From Hyphomicrobiaceae bacterium (GTDB lineage: Bacteria > Pseudomonadota > Alphaproteobacteria > Rhizobiales > Hyphomicrobiaceae), in NCBI GenBank assembly GCA_022844225.1, contig JALHMC010000031.1, positions 1 through 47,655 of the forward strand: a DNA stretch of 47,655 bases, read 5' to 3'. Made by a program: the position numbers and the translations under genes. Every line of letters starts with the position of its first letter. Position 1 is the stretch's first letter. The notes under the pieces were generated by a model. It was not told the DNA's origin, ran no database searches, and was given only the letters and a program-made list of their open reading frames with translations. Positions 8,665 to 17,297 of this stretch are shown piece after piece.

Positions 8665-8790
8665 CGCGCCGATCAGTGCCACCATCTCACCGGACGCGAT
8701 CCTGAGCGACACGTCCTTGAGGATACGCTCGCCCTTGACGAACGACTTGCTCGCCGTGACGATCCTATTGCGGGATGCTGCAAGGCTCTC
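8665..8790 (-). pseudogene. Fossil of an ABC transporter ATPase N-terminus (PhnC-like)
   Basis: Reading the minus strand from about 8790 gives a clear ABC-ATPase beginning: TASKSFVKGERILKDVSL followed by RIASGEMVALIGASG. This is the A-loop to Walker A region. It breaks just where SGKST should follow, and the reading then turns into unrelated sequence that runs into the M20 amidohydrolase start at 8547. No Walker B, signature or later domain is present nearby. The GEMVALIGASG wording is closest to phosphonate (PhnC) and related ATPases as I remember them. The fragment is about 40 codons and ends in an upstream stop at 8791-8793. It suggests deletion of an ABC gene whose neighbour may have been the M20 gene. 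Confidence 0.65.
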
Positions 8791-8825
8791 TCAATCGTTG
8801 GGGAGCCAATAGCAACCGTATGTGA

Positions 8826-8842
8826 CAGGCATGTTATGCCTG
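8826..8842. promoter_or_regulatory. Perfect inverted repeat upstream of the LLM oxidoreductase gene
   Basis: CAGGCAT and ATGCCTG flank a 3-base centre, 48 bases before the LLM oxidoreductase ATG. Its position and symmetry fit a repressor or activator operator. It could equally form a short 5'-leader hairpin. No regulator gene is adjacent. Confidence 0.35.
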
Positions 8843-8889
8843 CGGTGCCGGCCACGATGCGGACCGGAGTCTCGATCGGAGGACTGGAG

Positions 8890-9846
8890 ATGACCGTTGC
8901 CGTCGGCATTGGCCTCATGGAGTTTCCGTTCGACTCGCCCGCCGGCTACTGGCGCTGGGTCGATCTGTGCGAGCAGGGCGGCGTCGACAGCTTCTGGCAG
9001 ACGGATCGCGTCGTCAGCCGCGAACCGATCCTCGAATGCATGACAGCCATCGCCGCGGTTGCCGGGCGCACCAAGCGACTCAAGTTCGGCATGAACGTCA
9101 TTTCGTTGGCGCTCCGCGATCCAGTACTCGTCGCCAAGCAGTGCGCCACCATCGACGTGCTGTCGGAGGGGCGGCTCTTGCCGGCGTTCGGCGTTGGCAG
9201 CCCGGCCGCGCCCGAATGGAAGGCGCTCGGCATCGACACCAAGGGCCGCGGCGGCAAGACCGACGAGGGGCTCGAGATCATCAGGCGCCTGTGGAGCGAG
9301 GAAAGCGTCGATTTCGACGGCCGCCACTACAAGCTCAAGGGCGCCTCGATCTCGCCTCGCCCTTTGCAGGCGGACATCCCGATGTGGATCGGCGGCAACT
9401 CGGAAGCAGCCATTGAGCGCACCGCGCGTGTCGGCACGGGCTGGCAGGCGGGGCCAGAGACACCCGAGCAGGCCGGCGTTGTGGTCAAAGCCATCAAGGC
9501 GGCGGCCGCCCGACATGGGCGGACGATCGACGAGGATCACTACGGTGCGGGTTTCCCGTTCTATTTCGGTCGCGAGGGCGACCCCGTTCTCGACAGGGTC
9601 CGCGAGTCCTATCAGAAGCGCACCAAGCGAGATCCGGCCGGCTACTTCGCCGTGGGTGAGGCGGCCGACATCGTCCAGCGGATCGCCGAGTACGTCGAGA
9701 ACGGCGTCGAGAAGTTCGTCGTTCGCCCGGTCGCGCGGGGTGACGAGGCCATGATGACCCAGACGCGGCGCCTCGTTGAGGAGGTCATCCCCGAGGTAGC
9801 GCGGCGCTGGCCGAAACCGGCGAAAAAGGCCGCGGCTGCGGAGTAG
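8890..9846 (+). CDS. LLM class flavin-dependent oxidoreductase (F420/FMN luciferase-like)
   Basis: A 318-residue luciferase-like monooxygenase-fold protein. Recognisable features are the N-terminal beta strand VAVGIGLMEFPFDSP, DSFWQTDRVVSREPILECMTAIAAVAGRTKRLKFGMNV, the family motif DVLSEGRLLPAFGVGS, and YKLKGASISPRPLQADIPMWIGGNSEAAIERTARVGTGWQAG. Such enzymes use FMNH2 or F420 to oxidise small organic molecules. The start at 8890 is fixed by GGAGG at 8878-8882. An upstream ATG in the same frame lacks a better site. It converges with the MFS gene, leaving only 12 bp. The substrate is unknown, and family subgroups such as alkanesulfonate and methylene-H4MPT reductase cannot be separated by eye. 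Confidence 0.9.
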   Translation: MTVAVGIGLMEFPFDSPAGYWRWVDLCEQGGVDSFWQTDRVVSREPILECMTAIAAVAGRTKRLKFGMNVISLALRDPVLVAKQCATIDVLSEGRLLPAFGVGSPAAPEWKALGIDTKGRGGKTDEGLEIIRRLWSEESVDFDGRHYKLKGASISPRPLQADIPMWIGGNSEAAIERTARVGTGWQAGPETPEQAGVVVKAIKAAAARHGRTIDEDHYGAGFPFYFGREGDPVLDRVRESYQKRTKRDPAGYFAVGEAADIVQRIAEYVENGVEKFVVRPVARGDEAMMTQTRRLVEEVIPEVARRWPKPAKKAAAAE

Positions 9847-9858
9847 CGCGCCCGCGCT

Positions 9859-11010
9859 TCACGATCGCCGCGCAAAACCCGCCGCCGTCGCGAATCCAAG
9901 CAGCATCATCACGGTTGCGGCAATGGCGAGGGTGGGCGCAGCGCCGAGGCGCGGCAGCGCGAGCCCGTACATCACCGGCCCGAAGGCTTGGCCGAGAAAG
10001 AAATTGAAAGCGTGCAGCGCGACCGACGAGCCGCGGGCCTCGGGTGCCAGTTCGGTCACCTGGGTCTGGATCGAGTTGTGAATCATGTAGAAGCCGAAGC
10101 CCACGGCGACGAAGGCCAGGACTTTCGGAGGCCAGGCGTGCAGCAGCGCCAGTGCGGCAAAGCCGGCAGCGCTCACGACCCCGCCCCATCGGACGAGATC
10201 GAGATAAGTCAGCCGGCGCAGCATGGCGCGGACGCTCAGCGTGTAGAGAATTCCGCCGATCGCCATTCCGGAAATGATGAACCCCGCCTCCCGGATGCTG
10301 CCCGTTCGGTCGGCCTCGAGCATCGCTGCGAGATAGGGCAGGATGCCAAAAATCACCATGCCCTCGACGAAGACGGCCGCGTAGCAAACAATCGCCTTGG
10401 GATGCGCCAGGACGCGGGCATAGCCGGTCATCATGCCGGATACGGTGAAGGGCTTTCGGACCGATCCAGGCAGGGGCAGCAGCCATCGCCACGCCGCTGC
10501 GAACGCAATCAGGCTGGCCAGCACCGTCAACGACATGACGACGCGCCAGCCGGTCGCGCCTGCGATCAGTCCCGCCCCGATCGCACCGGCAAGCTGGCCG
10601 GTGAGGATTGCCGTCAGGATACGCGACAATGCGACTTGGCGGTCCTTCATCTCGAAGCGGTCGCCGACCGTCGCGAAGCACAGCGGCACGATCCCGCCCG
10701 ATGCGAAGCCGGTGAGGATGCGCGCGATGAACAACACCTCGATGGTCGGGGCCAGCATGGCGCCCATCGATCCCAAAGCCAGCAGCGACAGGCAGACTTT
10801 GATCATGCGGGCTTTGCCGACCGCGTCGCCGAGCGCGCCGAGGATCGGTTGGCCGAGCGCGCAAGGAAACGCGAACGCCGAGGCGAGCAGCGCCACCGTG
10901 GCAACCTCCGTGCCGAGATCGCGCGCCACTTCCGGCACGATCGGATCGAGGATGCGGATCGCGAGCGAGCTGGAGAACGCCGCGAGTGCAAGGAGGGCGA
11001 GAAGGGGCAT
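9859..11010 (-). CDS. Major facilitator superfamily transporter
   Basis: A 383-residue protein with about eleven or twelve hydrophobic helices. The first helix reads LALLALAAFSSSLAIRILDP. The loop 2-3 motif is present as GALGDAVGKARMI, a variant of the MFS GxLaDrxGrr signature, and ARILTGFASGGIVPLCFATVGDRF follows as in drug and sugar efflux-type MFS members. It is probably a proton-coupled exporter of the DHA1-like group. It lies in the same direction as, and 87 bp downstream of, the cupin gene, so it may end an aminotransferase-cupin-MFS transcription unit. No strong Shine-Dalgarno precedes the ATG at 11010. Confidence 0.88.
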   Translation of the reverse strand: MPLLALLALAAFSSSLAIRILDPIVPEVARDLGTEVATVALLASAFAFPCALGQPILGALGDAVGKARMIKVCLSLLALGSMGAMLAPTIEVLFIARILTGFASGGIVPLCFATVGDRFEMKDRQVALSRILTAILTGQLAGAIGAGLIAGATGWRVVMSLTVLASLIAFAAAWRWLLPLPGSVRKPFTVSGMMTGYARVLAHPKAIVCYAAVFVEGMVIFGILPYLAAMLEADRTGSIREAGFIISGMAIGGILYTLSVRAMLRRLTYLDLVRWGGVVSAAGFAALALLHAWPPKVLAFVAVGFGFYMIHNSIQTQVTELAPEARGSSVALHAFNFFLGQAFGPVMYGLALPRLGAAPTLAIAATVMMLLGFATAAGFARRS

Positions 11011-11097
11011 GAGGACTCGCGGAAAGGCTGAGGGGGGAGGCTGGCTCGATCCCGAACAAGCACAGGCGCTGACGTCAACGCTCGGGCCGTATAGGGC

Positions 11098-11475
11098 TCA
11101 GTCTGAGCGCGCGTGAAGCTCGAGCATGATGCAGCCTGTCCGCGAAGCGAAGGGGCCGTGGGCAATCCGATGTGGGCGGATGGCGAAAGTCGGGGCAGCG
11201 AAGCTCGTGCCACCGTGTCCGTTCGCGTCACTGCCGACGATAAGATCTCCTGAGTAGATGAGCACCAGTTCGGCAGTGTCGTGAACGACGGGCTCGGTGG
11301 TGAAAGCCCCGGAATCGAACTTCACCAGACGCGCGCGCAGCCCGTTTTCCTCGAGAGTCCCCGCCACCTCGCGATACCAGATGCCGGGAGGATAGCCGGC
11401 AACCGGTGTCCACGGCCCGTCGGGGTCGAGCGCGAGGAATTCGCGGTGTGGGAACGATGGCATGTTCGCGCGCAT
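11098..11475 (-). CDS. Cupin-domain protein
   Basis: A 125-residue protein with a single cupin-like beta barrel: GLRARLVKFDSGAFTTEPVVHDTAELVLIYSGDLIVG corresponds to motif 1, and FAIRPHRIAHGPFASRTGCIMLEL to motif 2. Motif 1 has one His and one Glu in VHDTAELV rather than the full HxH set, so metal binding is uncertain. It resembles small ChrR-like or ethanolamine-utilisation-type cupins. It starts 14 bp after the aminotransferase stop (ATG at 11475; ATG at 11463 is an alternative) and is likely cotranscribed. No function can be assigned. Confidence 0.7.
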   Translation of the reverse strand: MRANMPSFPHREFLALDPDGPWTPVAGYPPGIWYREVAGTLEENGLRARLVKFDSGAFTTEPVVHDTAELVLIYSGDLIVGSDANGHGGTSFAAPTFAIRPHRIAHGPFASRTGCIMLELHARSD

Positions 11476-11489
11476 CCAAAATGGAGGAA

Positions 11490-12683
11490 TCAGCCGGGAA
11501 ACGGTTTTGCGGTCTCGGCGAGATACTGCATGGCGGCGGCAACGCCACCCGCCTTATGCGGCACCTTGGCGAGGCCCAGTCCCATCTCGACGCCAGCCAG
11601 TGTGCCGAGAATGGTCAGGTCGTTGGTGTCGCCAAGGTGTCCGATGCGGAACACCTTGCCGGCGACCTTCGACAGACCGGTGCCGAGCGAAAGGTCGAAG
11701 TGGTCGAGGATGGTTTTCCGAAGAGCGTCGGCGTTGTGGCCCTCCGGCATGATGACGGCGGTTAGCACGGGCGAGTAATGGCGCGGCTCCTTGCAGAGGT
11801 TCTGGAGGCCCCACGCAGCAACCGCGCGACGGGTCGCCTCGGCGTGGCGCTGGTGGCGGGCGAAGACGTTGTCGAGGCCTTCCTCATGCAGCATGTCGAT
11901 GGCGGCCGACAGCGCGTAGAGCATGTTCGTGGCGGGCGTATAGGGGAAGTAGCCGCCCTTGTTGTTGGCGATCATCTCGTCCCAGGCCCAGAAACTCCGC
12001 GGCAGCTTTGCGTCCTTGGAGGCCGCGATCGCCTTGTCCGACACCGCGTTGAACGAGAGGCCGGGCGGGAGCATCAACCCCTTCTGCGAGCCGCCGACAG
12101 TGACATCGACGCCCCATTCGTCGTGCCGGTAATCAGCCGAGCCGAGCGAGGAAATGGTATCGACCATTAGCAGTGCTGGATGGCCGGCTGCGTCGATGGC
12201 CCTGCGGATCTCGTCGACGCGCGTCAGCGAGCCCGATGAGGTCTCGTTGTGGACGACGCAAACCGCCTTGATGGTGCGTGCCGTGTCGGCCTTGAGGCGT
12301 GCCTCGATGCGGGCTGGATCGGCGCCGGCACGCCAGTCGCTCTCGATGAACTCGGGCTTCAGGCCGAGCTTGGTCGCAAGGCTCTTCCAGAGTGAAGCGA
12401 AGTGGCCGGTCTCGTACATCAGGACCGTGTCCCCAGCGGACAGCGTGTTGACGAGGGCCGCCTCCCAGGCGCCGGTGCCGGAAGCCGGAAAGATCACGAC
12501 AGGGCTCTTCGTCTTGAAGATCGTCTTGATGCCGGACAGCACCTTGAGGCCGAGCTTGCCGAACTCGGGACCGCGATGATCAAGGACGGGCATGTCCATG
12601 GCGCGCAGAATGCGATCCGGCACGGGCGACGGACCCGGGATCTGCAGGAAATGACGACCGGCGCGGCGCGGCTCGTTGGACAT
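11490..12683 (-). CDS. Class V aminotransferase, serine-glyoxylate/alanine-glyoxylate type
   Basis: A 397-residue fold-type I PLP enzyme. The N-terminal PGPSPVPDRILRAMDMPVLDHRGPEF and PASGTGAWEAALVN are the signature of the serine-glyoxylate and alanine-glyoxylate aminotransferase group. The Schiff-base lysine is K201 in VGGSQKGLMLPPGL, and the PLP-contacting Asp is in MVDTISSLGSADY. In methylotrophs and photorespiratory organisms this enzyme makes glycine and hydroxypyruvate from serine and glyoxylate. The divergent neighbour at 12794 is a 2-hydroxyacid dehydrogenase of the glycolate/D-lactate type, which would supply glyoxylate if it oxidises glycolate. That link is inference. The start has GAGGAA upstream. 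Confidence 0.9.
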   Translation of the reverse strand: MSNEPRRAGRHFLQIPGPSPVPDRILRAMDMPVLDHRGPEFGKLGLKVLSGIKTIFKTKSPVVIFPASGTGAWEAALVNTLSAGDTVLMYETGHFASLWKSLATKLGLKPEFIESDWRAGADPARIEARLKADTARTIKAVCVVHNETSSGSLTRVDEIRRAIDAAGHPALLMVDTISSLGSADYRHDEWGVDVTVGGSQKGLMLPPGLSFNAVSDKAIAASKDAKLPRSFWAWDEMIANNKGGYFPYTPATNMLYALSAAIDMLHEEGLDNVFARHQRHAEATRRAVAAWGLQNLCKEPRHYSPVLTAVIMPEGHNADALRKTILDHFDLSLGTGLSKVAGKVFRIGHLGDTNDLTILGTLAGVEMGLGLAKVPHKAGGVAAAMQYLAETAKPFPG

Positions 12684-12793
12684 GGGACGCGGTTCCTCGC
12701 AAAGGTAAAGGCTTGCAGCCTCCTGGCCGCCTATGTCAGCGATAGGTTCCGGCCCCGCGGCCCGTCAAGCAAATCCGCCCTGAAAGCCCATCC

Positions 12794-15736
12794 ATGAACG
12801 TCCACGTGCCTCCCCACCTTGCGCTTGCCGACCGCCTGAAGCGGGAGATCGAGGGCGAGGTGCTGTTCGATGCGGCCAGCCGAGGGCGGTACGCGACCGA
12901 TGCGTCGATCTACCAGATCGAGCCCGTCGGCGTGGTTGTGCCGCGGACGCTTGCTGACGTCGAGGCGGCGCACCTGATCGCCAGAGAGGCAGGCGTGCCG
13001 CTGTTGCCTCGTGGCGGCGGGACTTCGCAGTCGGGCCAGACCGTAGGGCGCGCTCTGGTCATCGACTATTCCAAGCACGTCAACCGCCTGATCGAGACCG
13101 ACTCCGTCGGGGCCACCTGCCTCGTCGAGCCGGGCATCGTGCTCGACGAGCTGAACCGCCAGCTGAAATCGACAGGCCTCTGGTTTCCGGTGGATGTCTC
13201 GACATCGAGCCGGGCGACCATCGGCGGCATGACCGGCAACAACTCCTGCGGCACCCGCTCGATCCGTTACGGGATCATGCGCGACAACGTGCTGGCCATC
13301 GATGCGATGCTCGCGGACGGCACCAAGGCGCACTTCGGCGAGGTGCCCGCGGACTTTGCGAAGATCAATGCCCCCGATGCGGCGCGCGATCTGTTTCGTG
13401 ACCTTTTGCGCCTCGGAGAGCGCGACGCTGAACATATTCGGCAGGCCTTTCCCGAGGTGACGCGTCGCGTCGGCGGCTATCTCATAGACGGCTTGCTGCC
13501 GAATGATGGTCCTCGCAACCTGGCAACGATCCTGTGCGGTTCCGAGGGGACGCTTGCGCTGTCGGAGCGCATCAAGCTCAAACTGTCGCCGCTGCCGAAG
13601 AACAAGGCACTCGGCATCTGTCACTTCGCGACGTTTCGAAAGGCGATGGAGGCCGCGCAGCACATCGTCAAGCTCGGGCCGGTGGCCGTCGAGCTTGTGG
13701 ATCGGACGTTGATCGAGCTGGCCCGCGATATTGCGATGTTTCGTCCGGTTATGGAGCGTCATGTGCGCGGCAAGCCGGATGCGCTGCTGCTCGTCGAGTT
13801 CGCAGAGGACGATCAGGCCGAGAACCTGCGTCGCCTCGACCGGCTCGAGGAATTGATGGGCGATCTCGGACATCCGAAGGCGGTGGTGAAGGTCGCGGAT
13901 GCCGCGGAACAGCGAGCGGTGTGGGAGGTGCGGGCGGCCGGCCTCAACATCATGATGAGCATGAAGACGGAGGGAAAGCCCGTATCGTTCATCGAGGACT
14001 GCGCTGTGCCGCTCGAGCATCTCGCCGACTACACGGAGCGACTGACGGCGGTGTTCGAGCAGCATGGCACCAAGGGCACCTGGTATGCGCACGCCTCTGT
14101 CGGATGCCTGCATGTACGCCCCGTCCTCAACCTCAAGCTCGAGCATGACGTCAAGACGATGCGTGCCATCGCCGAAGCCGCGTTCGAGATGGTGCGCGAG
14201 TACAAGGGTGCCCACTCGGGCGAGCATGGTGACGGGTTGGTGCGCTCCGAGTTCCACGAGAGCATGTACGGGCGCCGCACCGTCGAGCTGTTCGAGGCGG
14301 TGAAGGACCGGTTCGACCCCAAGGGACTGATGAATCCGGGCAAGATCGTTCGGCCGCCGCGCATGGACGATCGCTCGCTGTTTCGATACCCGCCGGGCTA
14401 TGGCGTTCGCGATGTGAAGAGCGTGCTCGACTGGTCGGCCTGGCCCGGCGCGGCAGGCGGTTTCCAAGGCGCCGTCGAGATGTGCAACAACAACGGCGAG
14501 TGCCGAAAGCTCGGCGGTGGCGCCATGTGCCCGAGCTATCGGGTCACGCGAGACGAGCGCGACGTGACGCGCGGGCGGGCCAATACACTGCGGCTCGCGA
14601 TGTCAGGACAGCTCGGCCCGGATGCGATGGCATCGCAAGCGGTCGCCGACGCGATGAAGCTTTGCGTCTCGTGCAAGGCCTGCCGGCGGGAATGTCCGAC
14701 GGGCGTGGACATGGCGAAGATGAAGATCGAGACGCTGGCCGCACGCAACGCTGCACGGCACGGTTGGCTTTCGCTTGGTGACCGGCTCGTCGCCTATCTC
14801 CCGCGGTACGCGCGTACGGCACGTGCCCTGGCGCCCCTCATGAATCTGCGCAATCGCTGGCCGGTGCTTGCTCGCCTGATGGAACGAACAACGGGCTTCT
14901 CGGCTGAACGCAAGCTGCCCGTGTGGCGTCGGCGCGGCTTCGACATGTCATCGGGGGCAGACGCCACAGTCGGAACCAAGGGGACTGCAAAACGCGTCGC
15001 GCTGCTGGCGGATACGTTCAACAGCAACTTCGAGCCGGAGAACCTCGAGGCGACGATCGAGGTGCTGGGAAGGCTCGGCTACCACGTGGACGTGATCGCA
15101 GCTGCCGACGGCGGCCGGCCGGTTTGTTGCGGGCGGACGTTCCTCGCTGCCGGCTTGGTGGACGTGGCGCGCAGCGAGGCCCGCCGTTTGCTGGACGCCG
15201 TGCGGCCGCATCTCGAGGCGGGGCATCCGATCGTAGGCATCGAGCCGTCGTGCGTTTTGACGCTCAGGGACGAAATGCTGGCGCTCGGATTGGGAGCCGA
15301 AGCCGAGCGGCTCGCCGATCAGGCGGTGATGCTCGAAGAGCTGCTCGTCGCTGAGCACAAGGCGGGACGCATCAATGGACCTGTCGGGCGGCTGAAAACG
15401 ACGGTGCATCTCCACACTCATTGCCACCAGAAGGCGTTCGGCGTCGCTGGCGCCGTCGAGCAGGCGCTAAAACTGGTCGACGGACTTACGGTGAAGCCGA
15501 TCGAATCCGGCTGTTGCGGGATGGCCGGTAGCTTCGGGTATCAGGCTGAGACGCAGGCGGTCTCGATGGCGATGGGTGAACTGGCGCTGTTGCCAGCGGT
15601 TCGCACGGCCAGCCCCGATGACACGATTGCCGCGGACGGCTTCTCGTGCCGGCACCAGATCGCGGACGGGGCAACCCGCGAGGCACGGCACGTCGCGCTC
15701 GTGCTGAGGGATGCGCTCAGGTCGACGACGCCATAG
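12794..15736 (+). CDS. FAD-linked 2-hydroxyacid dehydrogenase with 4Fe-4S and CCG domains (GlcD-GlcF-like fusion)
   Basis: A 980-residue fusion. Residues about 45-230 form the VAO-type FAD-binding domain with LLPRGGGTSQSGQTVG and GGMTGNNSCGTRS. Residues about 260-540 are the FAD oxidase C-terminal cap, ending KDRFDPKGLMNPGKIV. The Cys-rich part follows: C564, C570 and C579 in a CNNNGECRK...MCPSY segment, and C624, C627, C630, C634 in CVSCKACRRECP. Two CCG motifs lie near residues 778 (PVCCGRTF) and 906 (SGCCGMAGSFGY). The layout matches YdiJ-type D-lactate or D-2-hydroxyglutarate dehydrogenases, which pass electrons to the quinone pool or a cytochrome. Glycolate is also possible. It is divergent from the aminotransferase, with 110 bp between starts. 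Confidence 0.9.
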   Translation: MNVHVPPHLALADRLKREIEGEVLFDAASRGRYATDASIYQIEPVGVVVPRTLADVEAAHLIAREAGVPLLPRGGGTSQSGQTVGRALVIDYSKHVNRLIETDSVGATCLVEPGIVLDELNRQLKSTGLWFPVDVSTSSRATIGGMTGNNSCGTRSIRYGIMRDNVLAIDAMLADGTKAHFGEVPADFAKINAPDAARDLFRDLLRLGERDAEHIRQAFPEVTRRVGGYLIDGLLPNDGPRNLATILCGSEGTLALSERIKLKLSPLPKNKALGICHFATFRKAMEAAQHIVKLGPVAVELVDRTLIELARDIAMFRPVMERHVRGKPDALLLVEFAEDDQAENLRRLDRLEELMGDLGHPKAVVKVADAAEQRAVWEVRAAGLNIMMSMKTEGKPVSFIEDCAVPLEHLADYTERLTAVFEQHGTKGTWYAHASVGCLHVRPVLNLKLEHDVKTMRAIAEAAFEMVREYKGAHSGEHGDGLVRSEFHESMYGRRTVELFEAVKDRFDPKGLMNPGKIVRPPRMDDRSLFRYPPGYGVRDVKSVLDWSAWPGAAGGFQGAVEMCNNNGECRKLGGGAMCPSYRVTRDERDVTRGRANTLRLAMSGQLGPDAMASQAVADAMKLCVSCKACRRECPTGVDMAKMKIETLAARNAARHGWLSLGDRLVAYLPRYARTARALAPLMNLRNRWPVLARLMERTTGFSAERKLPVWRRRGFDMSSGADATVGTKGTAKRVALLADTFNSNFEPENLEATIEVLGRLGYHVDVIAAADGGRPVCCGRTFLAAGLVDVARSEARRLLDAVRPHLEAGHPIVGIEPSCVLTLRDEMLALGLGAEAERLADQAVMLEELLVAEHKAGRINGPVGRLKTTVHLHTHCHQKAFGVAGAVEQALKLVDGLTVKPIESGCCGMAGSFGYQAETQAVSMAMGELALLPAVRTASPDDTIAADGFSCRHQIADGATREARHVALVLRDALRSTTP

Positions 15737-15878
15737 CCTTCCGCGGGGACGGAACGACGGCTGACTGCCTGTAAGTCCGGCAGAGTGTGGTCACTTCGCG
15801 CGTCTGTCGAGAGGCCGGTCGCTGACATTGCGACAAAGATCGTGCTTCAATCGAGGAAACGCCGAGAGGAGACCTACC

Positions 15879-17222
15879 GTGTCACAGAGTGCGATGCTCG
15901 AACTGTCTGCCACCGAGGCCCGCGACCGCATGGTGCAGGGCGACTTCACGGCCGAGGCCTACACCGAGGCCTGCCTCGGCCAGATTGCAAAACGTGACCC
16001 CGAAGTCGAGGCGTGGGTTCATCTCGATCCGGCGCATGCCCTGGCGCAAGCCCGCGCCCTGGATAAGCAGCGTGCTTCGGGACGCGGCACGGGGCCCCTG
16101 CACGGGCTGCCGGTCGGCATCAAGGACATCATCGACACGGCCGATATGCCGACACAGAACGGTTCGCCACTGTTCAAGGGCTACCAGCCCTCGAAGGACG
16201 CGACGTGCGTCTCGGTGTTGCGGGCTGCCGGCGCAGTGATCATCGGCAAGACGGTCACCACGGAACTCGCCAACACGACACCGAACAAGACCAAAAACCC
16301 GCACAACCCGGCACACACGCCGGGCGGCTCGTCCTCCGGCTCAGCAGCCGGTGTGGCGGCTCGCATGATCCCGCTGGCACTTGGCACGCAAACGGGAGGC
16401 TCGGTAATCCGGCCGGGTTCGTTCTGTGGCGTCCATGCCATGAAACCGACGCTCGGTCTCATCTCCCGCACCGGTGTCACGCTCCAATCGCATACGCTCG
16501 ATACGGTTGGCGTTTACGGTCGCTCGCTCGCCGACCTGGCCCTCATCACGGATGCGCTGTCGCAGTACGATCCGAGCGACGCGGTGAGCTACGATCGGGC
16601 GAGGCCGAGCATTTCAGCCGCGTTGGCTGCAGGGGCGACCGGCAAGCCGAAACTGGCCTTCTTCCGCTCGCCCGCATGGGATCAGGCGGAACCTGCCGCC
16701 CGCGAGGCGCTGGAAGCCTTCGTCGGCCGCCTCGGCGGCAATGCGGCAGAGATTCGAATTCCGGCTCTCGACGGCATCATCCAGCATCATGCCGCCGTGA
16801 TGGCGGCTGAGAACTCCGGCTACTACGGCCCTCTGCTCGAGCGCAATCCAGAAGGGGTCAGTCCCAATCTGACGGAGCGCCTGAAGAACGCCGCCAAGGT
16901 CCCGGCCGGTGACTACGTGCGGGCGCTCGCGGCCCGCGATGTTCTCTATGGGGCCGTCGAGCAGGTTCTGAGCGAATTCTCCGCCTTGATCACATTGCCA
17001 TCCTGCGGCCCGGCCCCGAAAGGGCTCGGCTCGACCGGCAACGCCGTCTTCAATGCGATGTGGACCTACCTCGGCGTCCCCTGCGTGACGCTACCATTGA
17101 TGACTGTGGGCGGGATGCCATGCGGCGTGCAGCTGATTGGCAAGCGCCGCGACGAGGGACGGCTTCTCGCGGTCGCTCGCTGGGTAGAGGAGCAGGTGGC
17201 CGATCGCGGCGTGATGCGCTAG
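15879..17222 (+). CDS. Amidase signature family hydrolase
   Basis: A 447-residue amidase-signature enzyme. The Ser-cisSer-Lys triad is visible: Lys about 82 in GLPVGIKDIIDTA, the cis-Ser about 152 in HTPGGSSSGSAAG, and nucleophile Ser about 175 in TQTGGSVIRPGSFCG. It hydrolyses amide bonds of unknown small substrates in the cytosol. I start it at the GTG at 15879, preceded by AGGAG at eight bases; the frame extends upstream to 15828 without a ribosome site. Its TAG stop forms part of the left arm of a palindromic element at 17220-17283. The 142 bp before it carry no recognisable gene. It is not a GatA candidate, since no GatB or GatC is nearby. Confidence 0.92.
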   Translation: MSQSAMLELSATEARDRMVQGDFTAEAYTEACLGQIAKRDPEVEAWVHLDPAHALAQARALDKQRASGRGTGPLHGLPVGIKDIIDTADMPTQNGSPLFKGYQPSKDATCVSVLRAAGAVIIGKTVTTELANTTPNKTKNPHNPAHTPGGSSSGSAAGVAARMIPLALGTQTGGSVIRPGSFCGVHAMKPTLGLISRTGVTLQSHTLDTVGVYGRSLADLALITDALSQYDPSDAVSYDRARPSISAALAAGATGKPKLAFFRSPAWDQAEPAAREALEAFVGRLGGNAAEIRIPALDGIIQHHAAVMAAENSGYYGPLLERNPEGVSPNLTERLKNAAKVPAGDYVRALAARDVLYGAVEQVLSEFSALITLPSCGPAPKGLGSTGNAVFNAMWTYLGVPCVTLPLMTVGGMPCGVQLIGKRRDEGRLLAVARWVEEQVADRGVMR

Positions 17223-17283
17223 AGCATCATCCGATTGCATGCGGTCGCTTTTCGCGACCGGGCGATCCGCGAAAGATGCTCTA
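17220..17283. repeat. Nested palindromic intergenic element (REP-like)
   Basis: Outer 9-base arms TAGAGCATC (17220-17228) and GATGCTCTA (17275-17283) are perfectly complementary. Inside them, CGGTCGC and GCGACCG (17242-17248, 17254-17260) form a second 7-bp stem around TTTTC. The element begins on the amidase stop codon and sits between convergent genes. I recall near-identical AGAGCATNATCCGATT units scattered in Rhizobiales genomes. That comparison is from memory. Confidence 0.75.
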
Positions 17284-17297
17284 CTCGTGTGAAACTA

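Noticed and set aside
8548..8712. N-terminal extension of the M20 amidohydrolase to a GTG at 8712
   Set aside because: The extension is ABC-ATPase sequence, and the ATG at 8547 has its own ribosome site and the family's normal N-terminus.
12731..14467. A 578-codon minus-strand open frame
   Set aside because: It lies wholly opposite the FAD-linked dehydrogenase, whose plus-strand domains are unambiguous. Composition is that of a shadow frame.
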